Shown here: piece by piece, positions 13,690 through 25,077 of the stretch
Layout of the letters: each line of letters begins with the position of its first letter
How positions within the stretch are numbered: the first letter of the stretch is position 1
Assembly (NCBI RefSeq): GCF_000972845.2
Contig: NC_040018.1
Location: 9,273,157-9,337,156, forward strand
Length of the DNA: 64,000 nucleotides
Direction: 5' to 3'
Source of the DNA: Larimichthys crocea
Lineage: Eukaryota; Chordata; Actinopteri; Sciaenidae
Notes under the pieces: generated by a model
Seen by the model: the letters and a program-made list of their open reading frames with translations, nothing else
Database searches by the model: none
What the model was told of the DNA's origin: nothing
Program-made: the position numbers and the translations under genes

Positions 13690-13769
13690 ACCTGTATTAA
13701 CAAGGTACACACCTGTATTAACAAGGTACACACATGTATTAACAAGGTACACACCTGTATTACCAAGGC
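13690..13769 (+). repeat. 21-bp minisatellite, about 3.8 copies
   Basis: Unit acctgtattaacaaggtacac repeated with one C/A change in copy 3 and a truncated, diverged fourth copy. Confidence 0.9.
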
Positions 13770-14087
13770 GGTCTAACAGTTCCATAACACACAGAATATT
13801 CATTAAAAAAGCTGAAATTATAAATCCAGATGCATTACTTTATAAAAGTTGACTTCCAGTGGACTTATTTGTTTACATGTTATAGATTTTCAAGCAGTGA
13901 CAATGTGGAGATGGCGGAGTGATATTTTTAGTGATGAGTCAGGTGTGCCGTCATGCTGATTAAAGCACATTCTAAACATCTATATTGCTCAGTTGGACCT
14001 ACTTGTTGTATAATATAATATATATAATGTGTATACTATATATGCATATGCTGTGTCAGCTGTATCCAAGCAGTAGCAGCATCTCTG

Positions 14088-14377
14088 TTGCTGTAAAATG
14101 AATGCTAAAACTTGCAGTTCCTCAAACGGCCACTTGAGGCTGTCTACAGAACAAGTCAGTGTCCATAAGTCTCCATGTTAAAATGTCCAACTTCACAGCA
14201 GAAATAAACATGTTTTCAGTACTGATGGTGAATTTTTGAGTTAGCCAGGAGGTAGCAGAGGCAGGACTACCAAGATGAAGATGGCCAGAGCCACCACACT
14301 TCAGCTTCACAACGGCTCTTCAGAAACCGATGGGTGACATCACGGATGCAATATCCATGTCTTATACTGTCTGTGAT
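14088..14377 (+). repeat. Teleost MITE-like interspersed repeat
   Basis: Landmarks acttgcagttcctcaaacgg, gccacttgaggctg, ccatgttaaaatgtccaact, cagcagaaataaacatgttt, gggtgacatcacggatg and the end tccatgtcttatactgtctg. This is a full-length-looking copy of a repeat I recall from many teleosts. It carries no coding capacity; the frame at 14122-14310 (minus) is incidental. Confidence 0.65.
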
Positions 14378-16497
14378 TGTATTACCAGAACACCACATTG
14401 AGTGAGTAAAAGGTAATTAGCATGTGAACAGAGAAGTCTAAATAGTTAGCTAAAAGATATTGGTTAAAAAGTACAAATAGTTATCTAAAGTAATAGCTAA
14501 AAGTAATGGATAAATAGTTAACATTTGACTTAGCTAAATTGTTAAAATCACTAAAAAGTAATGGTTGAAATAGCTAAAGTATCTAATGATTGACAGGTAA
14601 ATTGTGTATCAAATGTTTACTTCATGCATGTTAGTTAAGATGCTGGTGGTGCTGATGAAGTGTTACTTGAGTTAATCTGACAGTGCTGTGGGGGTACGTC
14701 TGAAAAAAAAGGTTGCGAGCCATTGACTGATGCTCGTATCCACAGCGACAGTACCGGCCTGCCACTACAGACTTCCTCACAATCCCCCACAACAGTCCTC
14801 TGTCCGTTTTCTGTCCTTAGTGCTTGCTACACTCAATCCTCTCTCAAGCATGGACATCTCTGTCTTTTCATACAGTCATCACTACATTAGTCTGAGATCT
14901 GGAACAATCCCCAACTGTTGGTCTGCATCATTTCACTAGCGCCACTGTGCTTCAAATCTGAGGTTCTCTGTTTACAGCAAATCAATGTGCTCTTCTTCTT
15001 TGTGTCGAGTTTTACATGGCTGCGTGTAGTAGGTTTAAACACCAATAAATTAAATTAAAATTCCTACCTTGGTACCATTACAGTAAATTCATGAGACCAC
15101 GGTCATTGGATCGTTGGCAGCCTCCATGTCACAGCAGTGGTATTATTAGTGGTGGTGTTTCTCCAAATCAAGACCACATTTCCCATAAACTTCACTGCTT
15201 CCTGCCCCCTAGCTCCCTTCCTTTAGCTTCAGTGAAGAAGATAAACATGTTGGAAATGAGTTTTCCAGCTCTTTTTCTCTCCTTTCCACCATCTGCAGTT
15301 GAAATAAACCTTAGCCCTGTTTCTGTCCACTTCGTGTTCACTAGAAAAACAACCACTCTTGTTCTTTTTATGTACAGATGGAGATCATTTTCCATTGTTA
15401 ACTGTATGGGGTGTAATGGAAAAAGCATTAAGATGATCTGCCTTTGTGGCATCGTCAGCCAGAAAAGGTATGGGGCAATGTGATGGATGCTTTTTGCTCC
15501 CTCACTCCTTACACCTCAGAAAATTTGAAAAGCTTTCAAGACTGGATAATTCTAAAACTGCAACAATACTGCAAGCCAATATTGTTGATCGTGCAACACA
15601 GGAGTTATCATTGACTATACTAAGATTTATTTAGCCAGATGACTCTGCGATCAATTTTTATGTGCCTTTAATTCAATTTGAACTGAAGAAATCTGAGTGG
15701 ACATGCCAAATATCTTTCTCCTTGGCTGAGTTGGAAAAGTTGCTACAGTGGGACAGTTAAAAGTAGAAACAGGCTTAAATAATACATCATGATGGACATA
15801 AAGAATATGACTAAAACATCCACTGAAGAGATGAAGATGAAGCTGCAGACTTAAACATCAGATCTGTGCGAAGTGACGAGAAGATCGTAATAAATGAATA
15901 CAAACAGGGATGTCATGTTTCTACATTGTTTTTCACCTTTTGAGGTTCAACTGGCACTTATGCAATTATTTCATCTTGTTGCGCCCTCTTTTACAATGAC
16001 CTGATCGCAACTATGATCACAACTGGTGCCACCTACTACTTATCTTGTATGACCAGTTGCAAAAAGGTATATTTATATATATAGATAGTTTCATTCTTAA
16101 AAGTACGGTACAGCCATTGTGCTACAGATAAAATAAATAATTGGGGAAGCTTGTAAACTTGTAAGTAATGGTACTAACTTACAAGTTATTGTTGTTTGAA
16201 TACAGTTTGGACATGGTCTTATCCCTTAATTACAATTTTACAAATCCATGTTTGAAATGCAACCAAACCTGTGTTATGTACTCTCACACAGGACCTCTTT
16301 ATTTTATTACTGCCTTTTTTACTGCTTTACAAGTCCAAAGAATGAAGAGGGATTTCAGCTGTGTGTCTATACGCATGAGAGCATGCATGTACCCATGAAT
16401 GTATGCATGTGTGTGAGTGTAATCAATAAGATTTATGATATTCATTATGAAACCTTGTAGATATTCGGTACCATCGGATCATCATACTCATCATCTT

Positions 16498-16546
16498 CCC
16501 TCTCTCTCTCTCTCTCTCTCTCTTTCTGTTACACACACACACACAC
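16498..16546 (+). repeat. (CT)n then (CA)n microsatellite
   Basis: CT run to 16523, then a short CA run. Confidence 0.9.
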
Positions 16547-16694
16547 TTGCACAAACGCACTCACACAGTAGCACTTTACTGAGAGTCCTGGGATTGACCC
16601 AGGTTTTACTGCTGCTACTGCGGAGACAGAGTGCAGAGATGAAAAAGGAGAGGGAGATGGAGATGGAGAGGGAGCAAGTTGGATAAAGAGATGC

Positions 16695-16697
16695 ATT

Positions 16698-16729
<32 letters not shown>

Positions 16730-16760
16730 AGACAACAACATAACCATTATCATCATGGGG
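16695..16760 (+). repeat. (ATC)n trinucleotide repeat
   Basis: Interrupted tatcatcatcatcaccatcatc run; on the other strand it encodes the Met-rich false ORF of that area. Confidence 0.9.
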
Positions 16761-17897
16761 ACAGAGAGAGAGAGAGGAGTTGATGAGTAAAACAGCATTT
16801 TTTGTAAAAGCTCCTCAAACTCAACGAGTCGGACTATAACACAGCAGTAACATTGATGAGTACAGCATATACGGTGCACAGAAACAGATACAACACTGTC
16901 CTACAGCCTGCCTCGAAATAATGACCAGGAGCAGAAGTTACAAGTGTTTTCTTTACTTTTTTTCCCCAGACAGCCATCTTTACGTTTCCCAGAACACACA
17001 ACACACAGCTGTGACTTCTTTTTGTAAGCAGCTTGTTACATTCTTGCTGACACTCAAACCAGAGACAACATTTCTGTATTAGACTTTATCAGCAACTAAA
17101 AAAAAATCACTTATCATACACACACATTAACAAAAACTGAGCAGCAATAAAAAAAAAAAGAAAGTCTCACTTCCATCAAAGGAGATGAATTTAATATAAG
17201 AGGCATAAGACCTCTTCACTTCAAGGGACAAATAAGGATACACTGCAAGTTTACGATGATTCAGTAGCTCACACGTCATCAAATTGTCATGTTGTCCTCG
17301 CTGTCAAATATTCTGGATATCACTGCAATGGCACCATTACATGATTAAAGAGGAAGAAGGACAGAAAGTGTCAGATATGATCAGACAAAAAATGCACAGC
17401 AGATGACTCATGACGCACAAATGAGCAATTTTACAAAGATTTGCTTGTTTTAACTACTGTTTCCTCTGTATAGCTTTGCCTATGTAGACCTTATCTACCA
17501 AATGGCTTAAGGGATTTTCAACATAATGTGCAGTAGTCTGAAGCTCCTGCACTTTGGTTGCATCACAGTCGTTATGCCAAGATAAACAAGATGACAAGAT
17601 GAATATGATCATCTGAGCTGAGAGACAAAACAGAGTCTGTGGTCTAACTCTCCATCAAAAGTAGGGTCAATCAACCACAGCTGTTTAAAAATGACTTGCT
17701 TTAAACAAGTAACTGAATTTGGCCTCTACTGTATGTGGTTTCAGCTTTTTAGTATAAATGTCTCAAACTGTTCCCAGCCAAAAGGACAGTGACAAGAAAT
17801 CACTTCTAAACCTCAAAATGAAGTATAAAATGTTTTCAGGATGAGATTTTAAAGACTAAAAGAAGCTTCCTTTTACAAATAATGCTGTAAGTGCCTG

Positions 17898-17900
<3 letters not shown>

Positions 17901-17940
<40 letters not shown>
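17901..17940 (+). repeat. (GT)20 microsatellite
   Basis: Uninterrupted GT run. Confidence 0.95.
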
Positions 17941-17942
<2 letters not shown>

Positions 17943-19184
17943 CCTCATTAACACTGAAGTAAGGATGGAGTCGTTAAACAGTGCCAAATCGACAGGTTAT
18001 TAAACATGGGAAACACACACCAGACACACACAGACGGGACTTTCACCAACCCACATTAGGGAAGCAGGCCTGTTCTGCGTATGCTGTCACACACACACAG
18101 ACACACACACACACACACACACGCAGCCAGTTTGCCGTAGGGAAAGTGAATGTTTGGGCTATAAGAGGGAAGTGAAGAGCACATCTGAAAGTGCCCTCAA
18201 ATTCACCCCTCACCCAGGGAACTCACTAACACTTGCACATTTCCTCCTGCTGGATTTCACCCACTTGCTAAATCTCTCTCCCTCACACACACACAAACAC
18301 ACACACCATCACAAACACAAGGAAAACTGTTTCTCTCACCTTCTTTGCTGCCTTCTTTAACTTTATCAGCTTGAAAGGAAAACTTAATCTGGTGTCTGAA
18401 GGGACCCAGCAGAAAACGAGGCCTGGCCATAATCCAGCAGAACAAAGCCAACAGTCCCACTTTTGCATTTCCCATTGGCCGCTTTGCACAGCATAAGATG
18501 CAGAATACAGCTTTGTACAGAATTTTAAATGAATTTATTTAATGAATTACTATAACATAACACAAGTCCAGGATGTTTTGTCCCTTTTTCCCCAACATGT
18601 TCTTCATCTCAGGTGGAGCTCTCTTCTGAAAGTTGCAGTTATTCATATTTCCCAACTTGTGTTTTAAAATGTTCTTTCATTCCTGCAGTTCATATCCCCA
18701 TTTGACTCCTGGGAAGATGATTGAACACGAGAGAGACACACTGAGCTCAAATTACAGCAGCCTGCAAGTACCTTTTTTTTGCTAATTATGATGTATCGAG
18801 TTATAATGATACATAATGCTAAGAGTCTGCAGGCGCAGCAATGACTCGCTGAGGCTGCAGAGTGCTTTGAGCTAAATGCTAATGTCAGTGTTCTAAGATG
18901 CTCACCAAGCATTTATACCATGTTCATCATATAAGTTTAGTTTGTTAGAACGCTAATTAGTGCTAAGTACATTTGAGGCTGACGGAGACGTCGTCAGTTT
19001 TTTAGGTATTTGGCCATGAACCAGTGTATTGAGCTGATGATGGTAGCAAATAAAGACTGCGTACAATTTTATTGGTCTGCATATACAGACAATAATGAGC
19101 TGAGAAGATTATAAGAGTCTTTCATATTGAACTGCCATGTTTCTACAGTAGCCCAGAAGGAACAAACTAAACAAGTGTCCACCA

Positions 19185-19285
19185 TAGTTTCTCCTTCACA
19201 CTAGGAAGGAGAGGGTGAGATGAGGGGGTTGCAATCAGCAACTACACTGCTTGAGGCCGTTAAATCCAACATACTGGTGCTTTAA
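19185..19285 (+). repeat. Teleost short interspersed repeat
   Basis: cactaggaaggagagggtgag…gaggggg, ttgcaatcagcaac…actgcttgaggc, then ttaaatccaacatactggtg and ctttaag. Matches a common repeat ending 'ctaaatcctacacactg..cctttaag'. A related, reversed and poorer copy is at 32433. Confidence 0.5.
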
Positions 19286-19539
19286 GAGATCACAGAAGCT
19301 ATTAACATTCATCCTTGGGGGAACACTCGTGTGGACCAAATGTCCTGGCAATCCGATAACGATAGCAGTAAAAATCATGTCAACGTCAAATCATGTCAAC
19401 TCCATGGTGACACTACAGGACATGTTAGGGAGTAGGATTTATCCCCTGGGAACCATCCTGCATTGGTTCAATCTGGGTGCTCCAGCTTCCCTCCACAGTC
19501 AAAGGCTTGCAGGTTTATGGGTTGAATAGATGGATGGAT

Positions 19540-19655
19540 TAAAAGTTGACTTTGTCTGTATGTGTCGGCCTTGTGATGAACCAGCGATTTGTCCAGCTCC
19601 AGCACCCCACAACCCTGATAAGGATAAGCAGTTAAAGAACATGGATGGATGAACC
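19540..19655 (-). repeat. Teleost interspersed repeat ('gcttatcc…tgctggagc' type)
   Basis: On the minus strand it reads ttcatccatccatgttcttt…actgcttatcc…gggttgtggggtgctggagct…, the start of a very common fish repeat of which another copy is at 54440-54640 on the plus strand. Confidence 0.5.
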
Positions 19656-21289
19656 ATTTATGTCTCTAGCAGATTTTGTCGCAATTCATCCAAAATGTGA
19701 AAGCGATGGGCCAACCGACACTGTGATCTCTAGAGCTACGGCAGTAGCATATTGAATAGAAATGAGTTTGTCACATGCAGCAATACACTGACTTGGCATA
19801 TTCAACCTGATTCAATATCATTAGTGGTTATGCGGTGCCTGCAGACTGTAAACATCTGGCCACCATGACTTCCTGATAATATTCAGGGAGCCAGTTTTTT
19901 TCATTTTCCCCAGGCTGATGAAAACGCCTCGGTTCACATAAAATTTGGTTGACATGCTGAATGAAAACACAGCCAATGCAGGCTCATAAATGGGAGTGTC
20001 GGTACAAGAGCAGAGCACGGGATCATCAGTACCCTTCGGGCTTGATTCACACACATACACACACGCTGTAATAAGCGGCACATTGATATAGCGAATGGCA
20101 GGAAGACAGAGAGCATCATTATTGGTGTCGTCTTCTGCCTTCATCCATTTAACAAATCTATTAGAGAACATCACACGCTGAGAAAGAGCAGCAATTGTAC
20201 AGCAATCTGACAAATGGACTGCAACAGGAATGACTCATCAGCACGGAAAGCACAAAGAGCGTCTCATGCATAGTCTGCATCTTCGTGCCAGCATCATTTA
20301 TGTTATATTTTTCCTTTTGCATGTGTGTGGCAGTGGTAGCAGCTGACAGAACTTGGCAAGTTCCTGTCTGGCCTATAAAAGCAGCACGAGCTTCTTCCTG
20401 TATCCTCCTCTGTAGGATCCCACCTGGGGTCACACACACACATTACCATCGCATACACTGTCTGGCAGCTGCACCTAATAAGTCACAAGAGGTGGAGAAA
20501 TTCCATGTATTACAGCCTCAGTAGTCTTTCCCGTTTCTCTCTCTACTCTCAGTGGTGCCGTAGTATTTAGATGGACTTCAGTGGGCGGTGAGTGTTTGTC
20601 TGACCTTCTCAGCCCTCAGCCCACACACATTAAAACTAGCGCAGAGCTTTAAGCCTACACAGAATATCAAGAGTGTCAAGCCAAAAAACACAAAATACAA
20701 TCCACTAGACCATGAGTTTTTAATGAATGCAGGACAGAAAAAACACCATACACAGCTTTGCACTCAAAATGTCCTCAGAAATCTCAACCAATCCAGGATT
20801 CAGACACAGCAGGGCGGACAGGGCAGAAAACACATTACTGAAATGTCATGAAAGCCTAATAATGGATATTTTCTGAACGTAGAAGTGAGGCAACTTGCTA
20901 AATATTGGTCTACGTGTACACAGCAGTTGTCTGCATGTTCAGCATTTTTGATCTGGCTAGCTAACATGAAATTTCAGTGGTAAACAGTGTTACAAAGAAT
21001 TCTGTTCATCAGTGGTCAGTTCAGTCAGTGAGACAAAGTGCTCAGGAGACGAGAAGATATCTTATCCTGAAAGGTTTATTGTACCCAACCCACTTCCTGA
21101 CCCGCATTTTAAAAAGTAAGTCTATACTCTTGATTAACTTCGTAGCGTCATCGGGCTACATAAAACTGGCATTACTGAGTTATTATATTCATTTAAAAGT
21201 AGCCTATTAAAATGCAGTTTCTTCGCGCCAGTTATTCAGCCAATAAAGTCTGTCTGTGTATTTCACAGAAAATTTTGTCTACTACATAA

Positions 21290-21441
21290 ATTAAAAAACT
21301 TTACTCGGCATCTTTATTTCAAACGACCCGACCGACCGCGACCCAAATATCATTAAAAATATTGTTTAGTGACTTGTGACCACGGGCGACCGCGGGCGAC
21401 CATGGGCACCCGCTCAATTTGGATCAACCCGCGCATCACTG
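21290..21441 (-). mobile_element. hAT-like repeat end (CAGTGATGCGCGGGTTG type)
   Basis: On the minus strand it begins CAGTGATGCGCGGGTTGATC, then the GC-rich cccgcggtcgcccg-type stretch I associate with a common teleost hAT-derived repeat. The CAGTG start fits hAT ends. The other end was not found; the left limit is approximate. Confidence 0.5.
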
Positions 21442-21922
21442 TTATGTACCTATCTGTTGTGTCAAGGGCGTGAGACTGACCTCGGTTAGCATAGTAGTGA
21501 TCAGAATGGTGCTTGGTTGTTTACAACACTTTGCAAAACTGATCTTTATATTGCATTGGGAAGTCTACCAAAACATGTTCGGCTCCAAAAATACCTGTTA
21601 TTGACCTTGCCAAGATACTTCTGTCATTCTTGTCTCTGTAAACACCAATACAGGGTAATTGCTTTGAAGTATGGGACAAAGTGTGCCTTTAGGCTGCTGG
21701 AAACGCTTTCATCAGTCAAAAGGGAATTTAGTAGGCTGGTTGATAGTATCTCAACAACTTAATAAGATTCCTAGCAGTGTTTGTAGATGCTTCAGAAGAG
21801 CAAAACCCAACCCAACATTGGCAAAGAGGAACATACCAATGCACACAAATTACAGCTTTCTGAGCTGGGAACTGGTTCTTACACACTCACACATCAACAC
21901 ACACACACAGCTGTTATCCTAC

Positions 21923-21996
21923 CTCTGGTGTTGGTAGCCATGTCTGCTACCTTCTGAAAGGCATCCAGGAAGGCCACAGCCGCCAGGACAGTGGTT
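21923..21996 (-). CDS. mtss2: mtss2 coding exon 3
   Basis: Minus-strand exon of 74 bp: acceptor ttctgttcatctag|A and donor ACCAGAG|gtagga. The first base completes the split Arg codon (CG|A). Then follow 24 codons, TTVLAAVAFLDAFQKVADMA then TNTR, and the final G starts the next codon. This is the highly conserved I-BAR helix segment; TTVLAAVAFLDAF is the MTSS2 form (MTSS1 has TTVVAAAAFLDAF). With exons 1 and 2 it completes the first 68 residues. The next exon, expected to encode a stretch like ATRDIGSALTRMCMRHRSIE, was looked for to the left and not seen, so it probably lies beyond position 1. Confidence 0.96.
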
Positions 21997-22472
21997 CTAG
22001 ATGAACAGAAACACTCAGTATTTTAGATAAAATGGCATTATGGTTAGGCTTTATTTAATGAGCACCTCTTTCCTGATTTGCATATTTAATGATCAGGTTT
22101 TGCAGTGGTAATGAGGCGATGGCATTGACTTGGTAGCAGATTTGACTTATTATATCCACCTCTTTAGGCGTTTAGTCTCTGCACACAGAGATACCTTTTT
22201 TGGATGTTTTTTTTCTACATTGGTAAGAAAGTTGAATTAAATGCAGGCATTTATCCAAAAACTAAAATTCTCTGCAAATCACTGAACTGGCAGCATGGGG
22301 ATCATGGGAATTGTTGCCAACTCAAGGGATTCTAAAAATACTGCCACAAGAAAAACATCATTCTGACAGATCAAAGTCTGGCTTTCTTTTTAAGAATAAT
22401 TTCATCCACTGTAGCATCACGACTGTTTATGTATTTATTGTTTTATTTTGTTGTGTTGTCAAAGAAACTTAC
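21997..22472 (-). other. mtss2: mtss2 intron 2
   Basis: Short intron of 476 bp between exons 2 and 3, with donor gtaagt and acceptor preceded by a pyrimidine-rich stretch ending ctag. It contains an octamer-like ATTTGCATA near 22077 and otherwise nothing I recognise. Its small size contrasts with introns of more than 21 kb on either side. Confidence 0.9.
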
Positions 22473-22534
22473 CGGAGCTGGGAATGCAGCTTTGTGGCCT
22501 TGGCGCTGAAGTCCTCCCACACAGGATAGGAGCA
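22473..22534 (-). CDS. mtss2: mtss2 coding exon 2
   Basis: Minus-strand exon of 62 bp between an acceptor (ttttgccag|TGC) and a donor (CTCCG|gtaagt). It encodes CSYPVWEDFSAKATKLHSQL plus two bases of an Arg codon. This continues exon 1 in phase 0 and matches the family segment SSYPIWEDFNSKATKLHSQLR of MTSS2; the KATKLHSQLR part separates it from MTSS1 (KAGKLQSQLR). It is part of the first I-BAR helix. It lies 21.7 kb downstream of exon 1 and 476 bp upstream of exon 3. The only notable difference is Cys where I recall Ser or Gly just after the exon junction. Confidence 0.95.
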
Positions 22535-22984
22535 CTGGCAAAACACAGACAACAATATACATTAATATTCACATTATATATTGATAACGCAACGTATCTA
22601 TGCCCATACCGTCAAGAAAGAGATAGATGTACTTCAGATGTAAATAAAAATCACAGTGGTTTGGATGAATTAAATCAAGGGTAGTTGCTCTGAGCAGATG
22701 CATGTTGTACCACTTTAATGTCTCTAAGCAATCAGATCAGATGTTCAAAACATTTTAAGGTCACACCACCACCGCCACCATTTTATCCACCTCCTTTTCT
22801 CCCCTCTCCTTCTGCCTCTCTCACTCTGTGTCTCTCTCACTTCCTCTGTGATCTTGGTCAATTCTGATTTAAAGTTTCAAAGTGATTTACAAACATGGAT
22901 GGCAAAATAGTTCTTGGCAAAGCAAAATCATAAGAAATGCAAAAGCATTAGTTGGCAGACATGGCAGAGTGATATTAATAACAG

Positions 22985-23110
22985 CAATGTTGGACAGTAC
23001 ATTTACGTCAGTAGTGTATTTAAGAACAATTTTGAGGTATTTTAAGTTTATCCTCCTTTATACTTCAATTCAAATATATTCCAGTAGTTATTAGTTACTC
23101 TGTAGATTAA
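22985..23110 (+). repeat. AGTAC-rich interspersed repeat (Tol2/hAT-related type)
   Basis: The segment agtacatttacgtcagtag…tatttaagaacaattttgag…tttatacttcaattcaa…gttactctgtagattaag matches the widespread teleost repeat typified by 'gtacttaagtacaattttgaggtact…ttactttgcagattaag', related to hAT termini. It is degenerate and lies close to exon 2 in intron 1. Confidence 0.55.
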
Positions 23111-24910
23111 GACTTCACTAAGATGTTACACATTGTTACAGATCAAACTGATATACAGTGTATGCAGTGTAAAGTAGTTCAACAGTAGATTGATCCACAT
23201 CCTACTCAATCTACTGTGATTTTTTTTTTCTTGTTGTGATGTTTCACTGTGCAGAATGATGTACATGCAGGCGGCTGTTTCCACATTCATGTTCTGAAGG
23301 TGGACAGTTTCTCCGCACTCGCTTTAGATCTCAGTTGAAGACATGTATGTACCTCCATGACTTTGTGATCTTTGGAGTCAGTCATGGTCAAATGTGCAAC
23401 TTACACAAATGTAAGGTGGAAAGTTGAAGCCTTAAAGTCTCACAAACTGAGAATGGACTTTTCACTGAAGTATGAAACATTTTGTGTCCAGCAGTTTGAA
23501 CACTGTTTTCATATTTACAATATTTATATTCTGAATTCTCCAATGAGAAGAAGTCATTTCAGTGACTTAAAGTGGTCAGTGAACTTTGTTGAGAGAAAAA
23601 CACACATTGGATACAGACTATTATTCCAAGCAGACTGTTCTATATCTTACGTCTGTTGAGGATCTCTGAGCAAGAATGTCATTATAAAACATTTTATGGT
23701 TGCACCTTTTAAAATTAGGATTTGTTGTGTTTCTCCATTGTATCTTGTTATTAACTGAATTGCTTTGGTGTGAGTGTTGGTCAAACAAGCAATATCACCC
23801 TGGGCTCTATAAATGTGTGTGTTTTTTCCCCCCCTGTTTCTGTATTTTCCTGTATAAAAATGAAAAATAATGATTAGTTGTAGCAATAAAAATGTGCTCT
23901 ACATGATCTAGTGAGAACACTTAAATGCCGTGTAAAGACATCAGTAATAAGGAAACAAAATTATAATATATAACATAATAACAATTCTAAAAAAATATTT
24001 TATTTTTTATTCTATATAGTAAGTAAAATCTTAGATTGCACAAAAAAAAACATAAATGGCTATTAGTTAACAGCATCAATAATAATGACAATAGTCATCC
24101 TCCTGAACATTTCTAAAGATTATGTCTGAAGACCCTCTTTGTTCTCTCATGTACCTCTATCTGTTTATAATGTGTCTCTTTACCTGCTTCAGCTTCTGTC
24201 GTCAACCTAATTCCTTATTCTCTTTCCACAAAAGCTCACACACCGCCCTCTCCCGTACCCTCCCTTTCCTTCCTTCATCCCCCAAAACAGCAGCCATCCA
24301 TCCTCTCCATCCTATGCAGTCATCTAATTCATCTACCAAAACACACACACACACACATATCACTTGACAGCCACTGGCATTAGACAGCATCAAAGGAGCA
24401 GCCACGATTTCTAACACAATTCAAAGCTGAAGCTGTCTCTAATGGATGCAGCTCCCCATCCTCCCACCCTTCCTTTAGGACTGGATGACTGTTGTATCAC
24501 ACACACACAGCCTCAGCACATATTACATTACACTTGATCCAGGTTAACCTATAACCCTGTTAAATGCTTGCAAATCTGAGATGGGGGTTGGTGGTTGTAT
24601 TTATATCAGTTACAAATATCAGGTGCAGAAAAACACAAAGACATGTTAAACCTGCCATTATAAACAAAGGAACGTAATTATTAAAAAATGAAAGAAAAGC
24701 CAGAAGACAATAGGAAGGAAATATGTGTGTATGCTTGGATGTGTGTGTATGTGTGTGTGTGCTGGGGGTGGGGCATCCTGTCGTGATGTCAGACTGGCAC
24801 AGACAGTAAGGGCTGTGTACTCTTTGATCTGGCCTGTTTGATGTGGGTTCATTTGGTCTGAAATCACAGTCCTATTTCCCCTCTGTACCAAAAGCTACCC
24901 CCTCCACCAT

Positions 24911-24952
<42 letters not shown>
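24911..24952 (+). repeat. (CA)n microsatellite
   Basis: About 20 CA units; a second CA run follows at 25044-25072. Confidence 0.95.
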
Positions 24953-24955
<3 letters not shown>

Positions 24956-25041
24956 GCTCCCTCCCATTGCAGGCTGTTTGAAGTGCCCTACGGAGCTTAA
25001 GTAGTGTGGATGGGAGATAACGCAAAGTGACGCCTTCCTAC

Positions 25042-25077
<36 letters not shown>

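Larger units (their letters stand above)
1..21922 (-). other. mtss2: mtss2 intron 3 (partial, runs off the left edge)
   Basis: No further mtss2 exon or other gene is visible in these 21.9 kb; the open frames are short or are translated microsatellites. Content: scattered microsatellites at 8.7-12.8, 16.5 and 17.9-18.1 kb, a purine-rich block at 10.75-11.02 kb, a 21-bp minisatellite at 13.7 kb, teleost interspersed repeats at about 4.5, 7.5, 14.1, 19.2 and 19.6 kb, a hAT-like fragment ending at 21441, two palindromic RFX-type sites (9257, 12277) and a DR1 site (5004). The stretches 1-4500, 5020-7500, 14400-16400 and 20200-21050 show no recognisable structure beyond low-complexity runs. Confidence 0.8.

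Noticed and set aside
13690..13769. CRISPR-like array
   Set aside because: Repeats are contiguous with no spacers; it is an ordinary minisatellite in a vertebrate genome.
1..21900. mtss2 exon 4 (ATRDIGSALTRMCMRHRSIE-like)
   Set aside because: I looked for its reverse complement along the left part and did not find it; probably beyond the window, though a manual scan can miss a diverged short exon.
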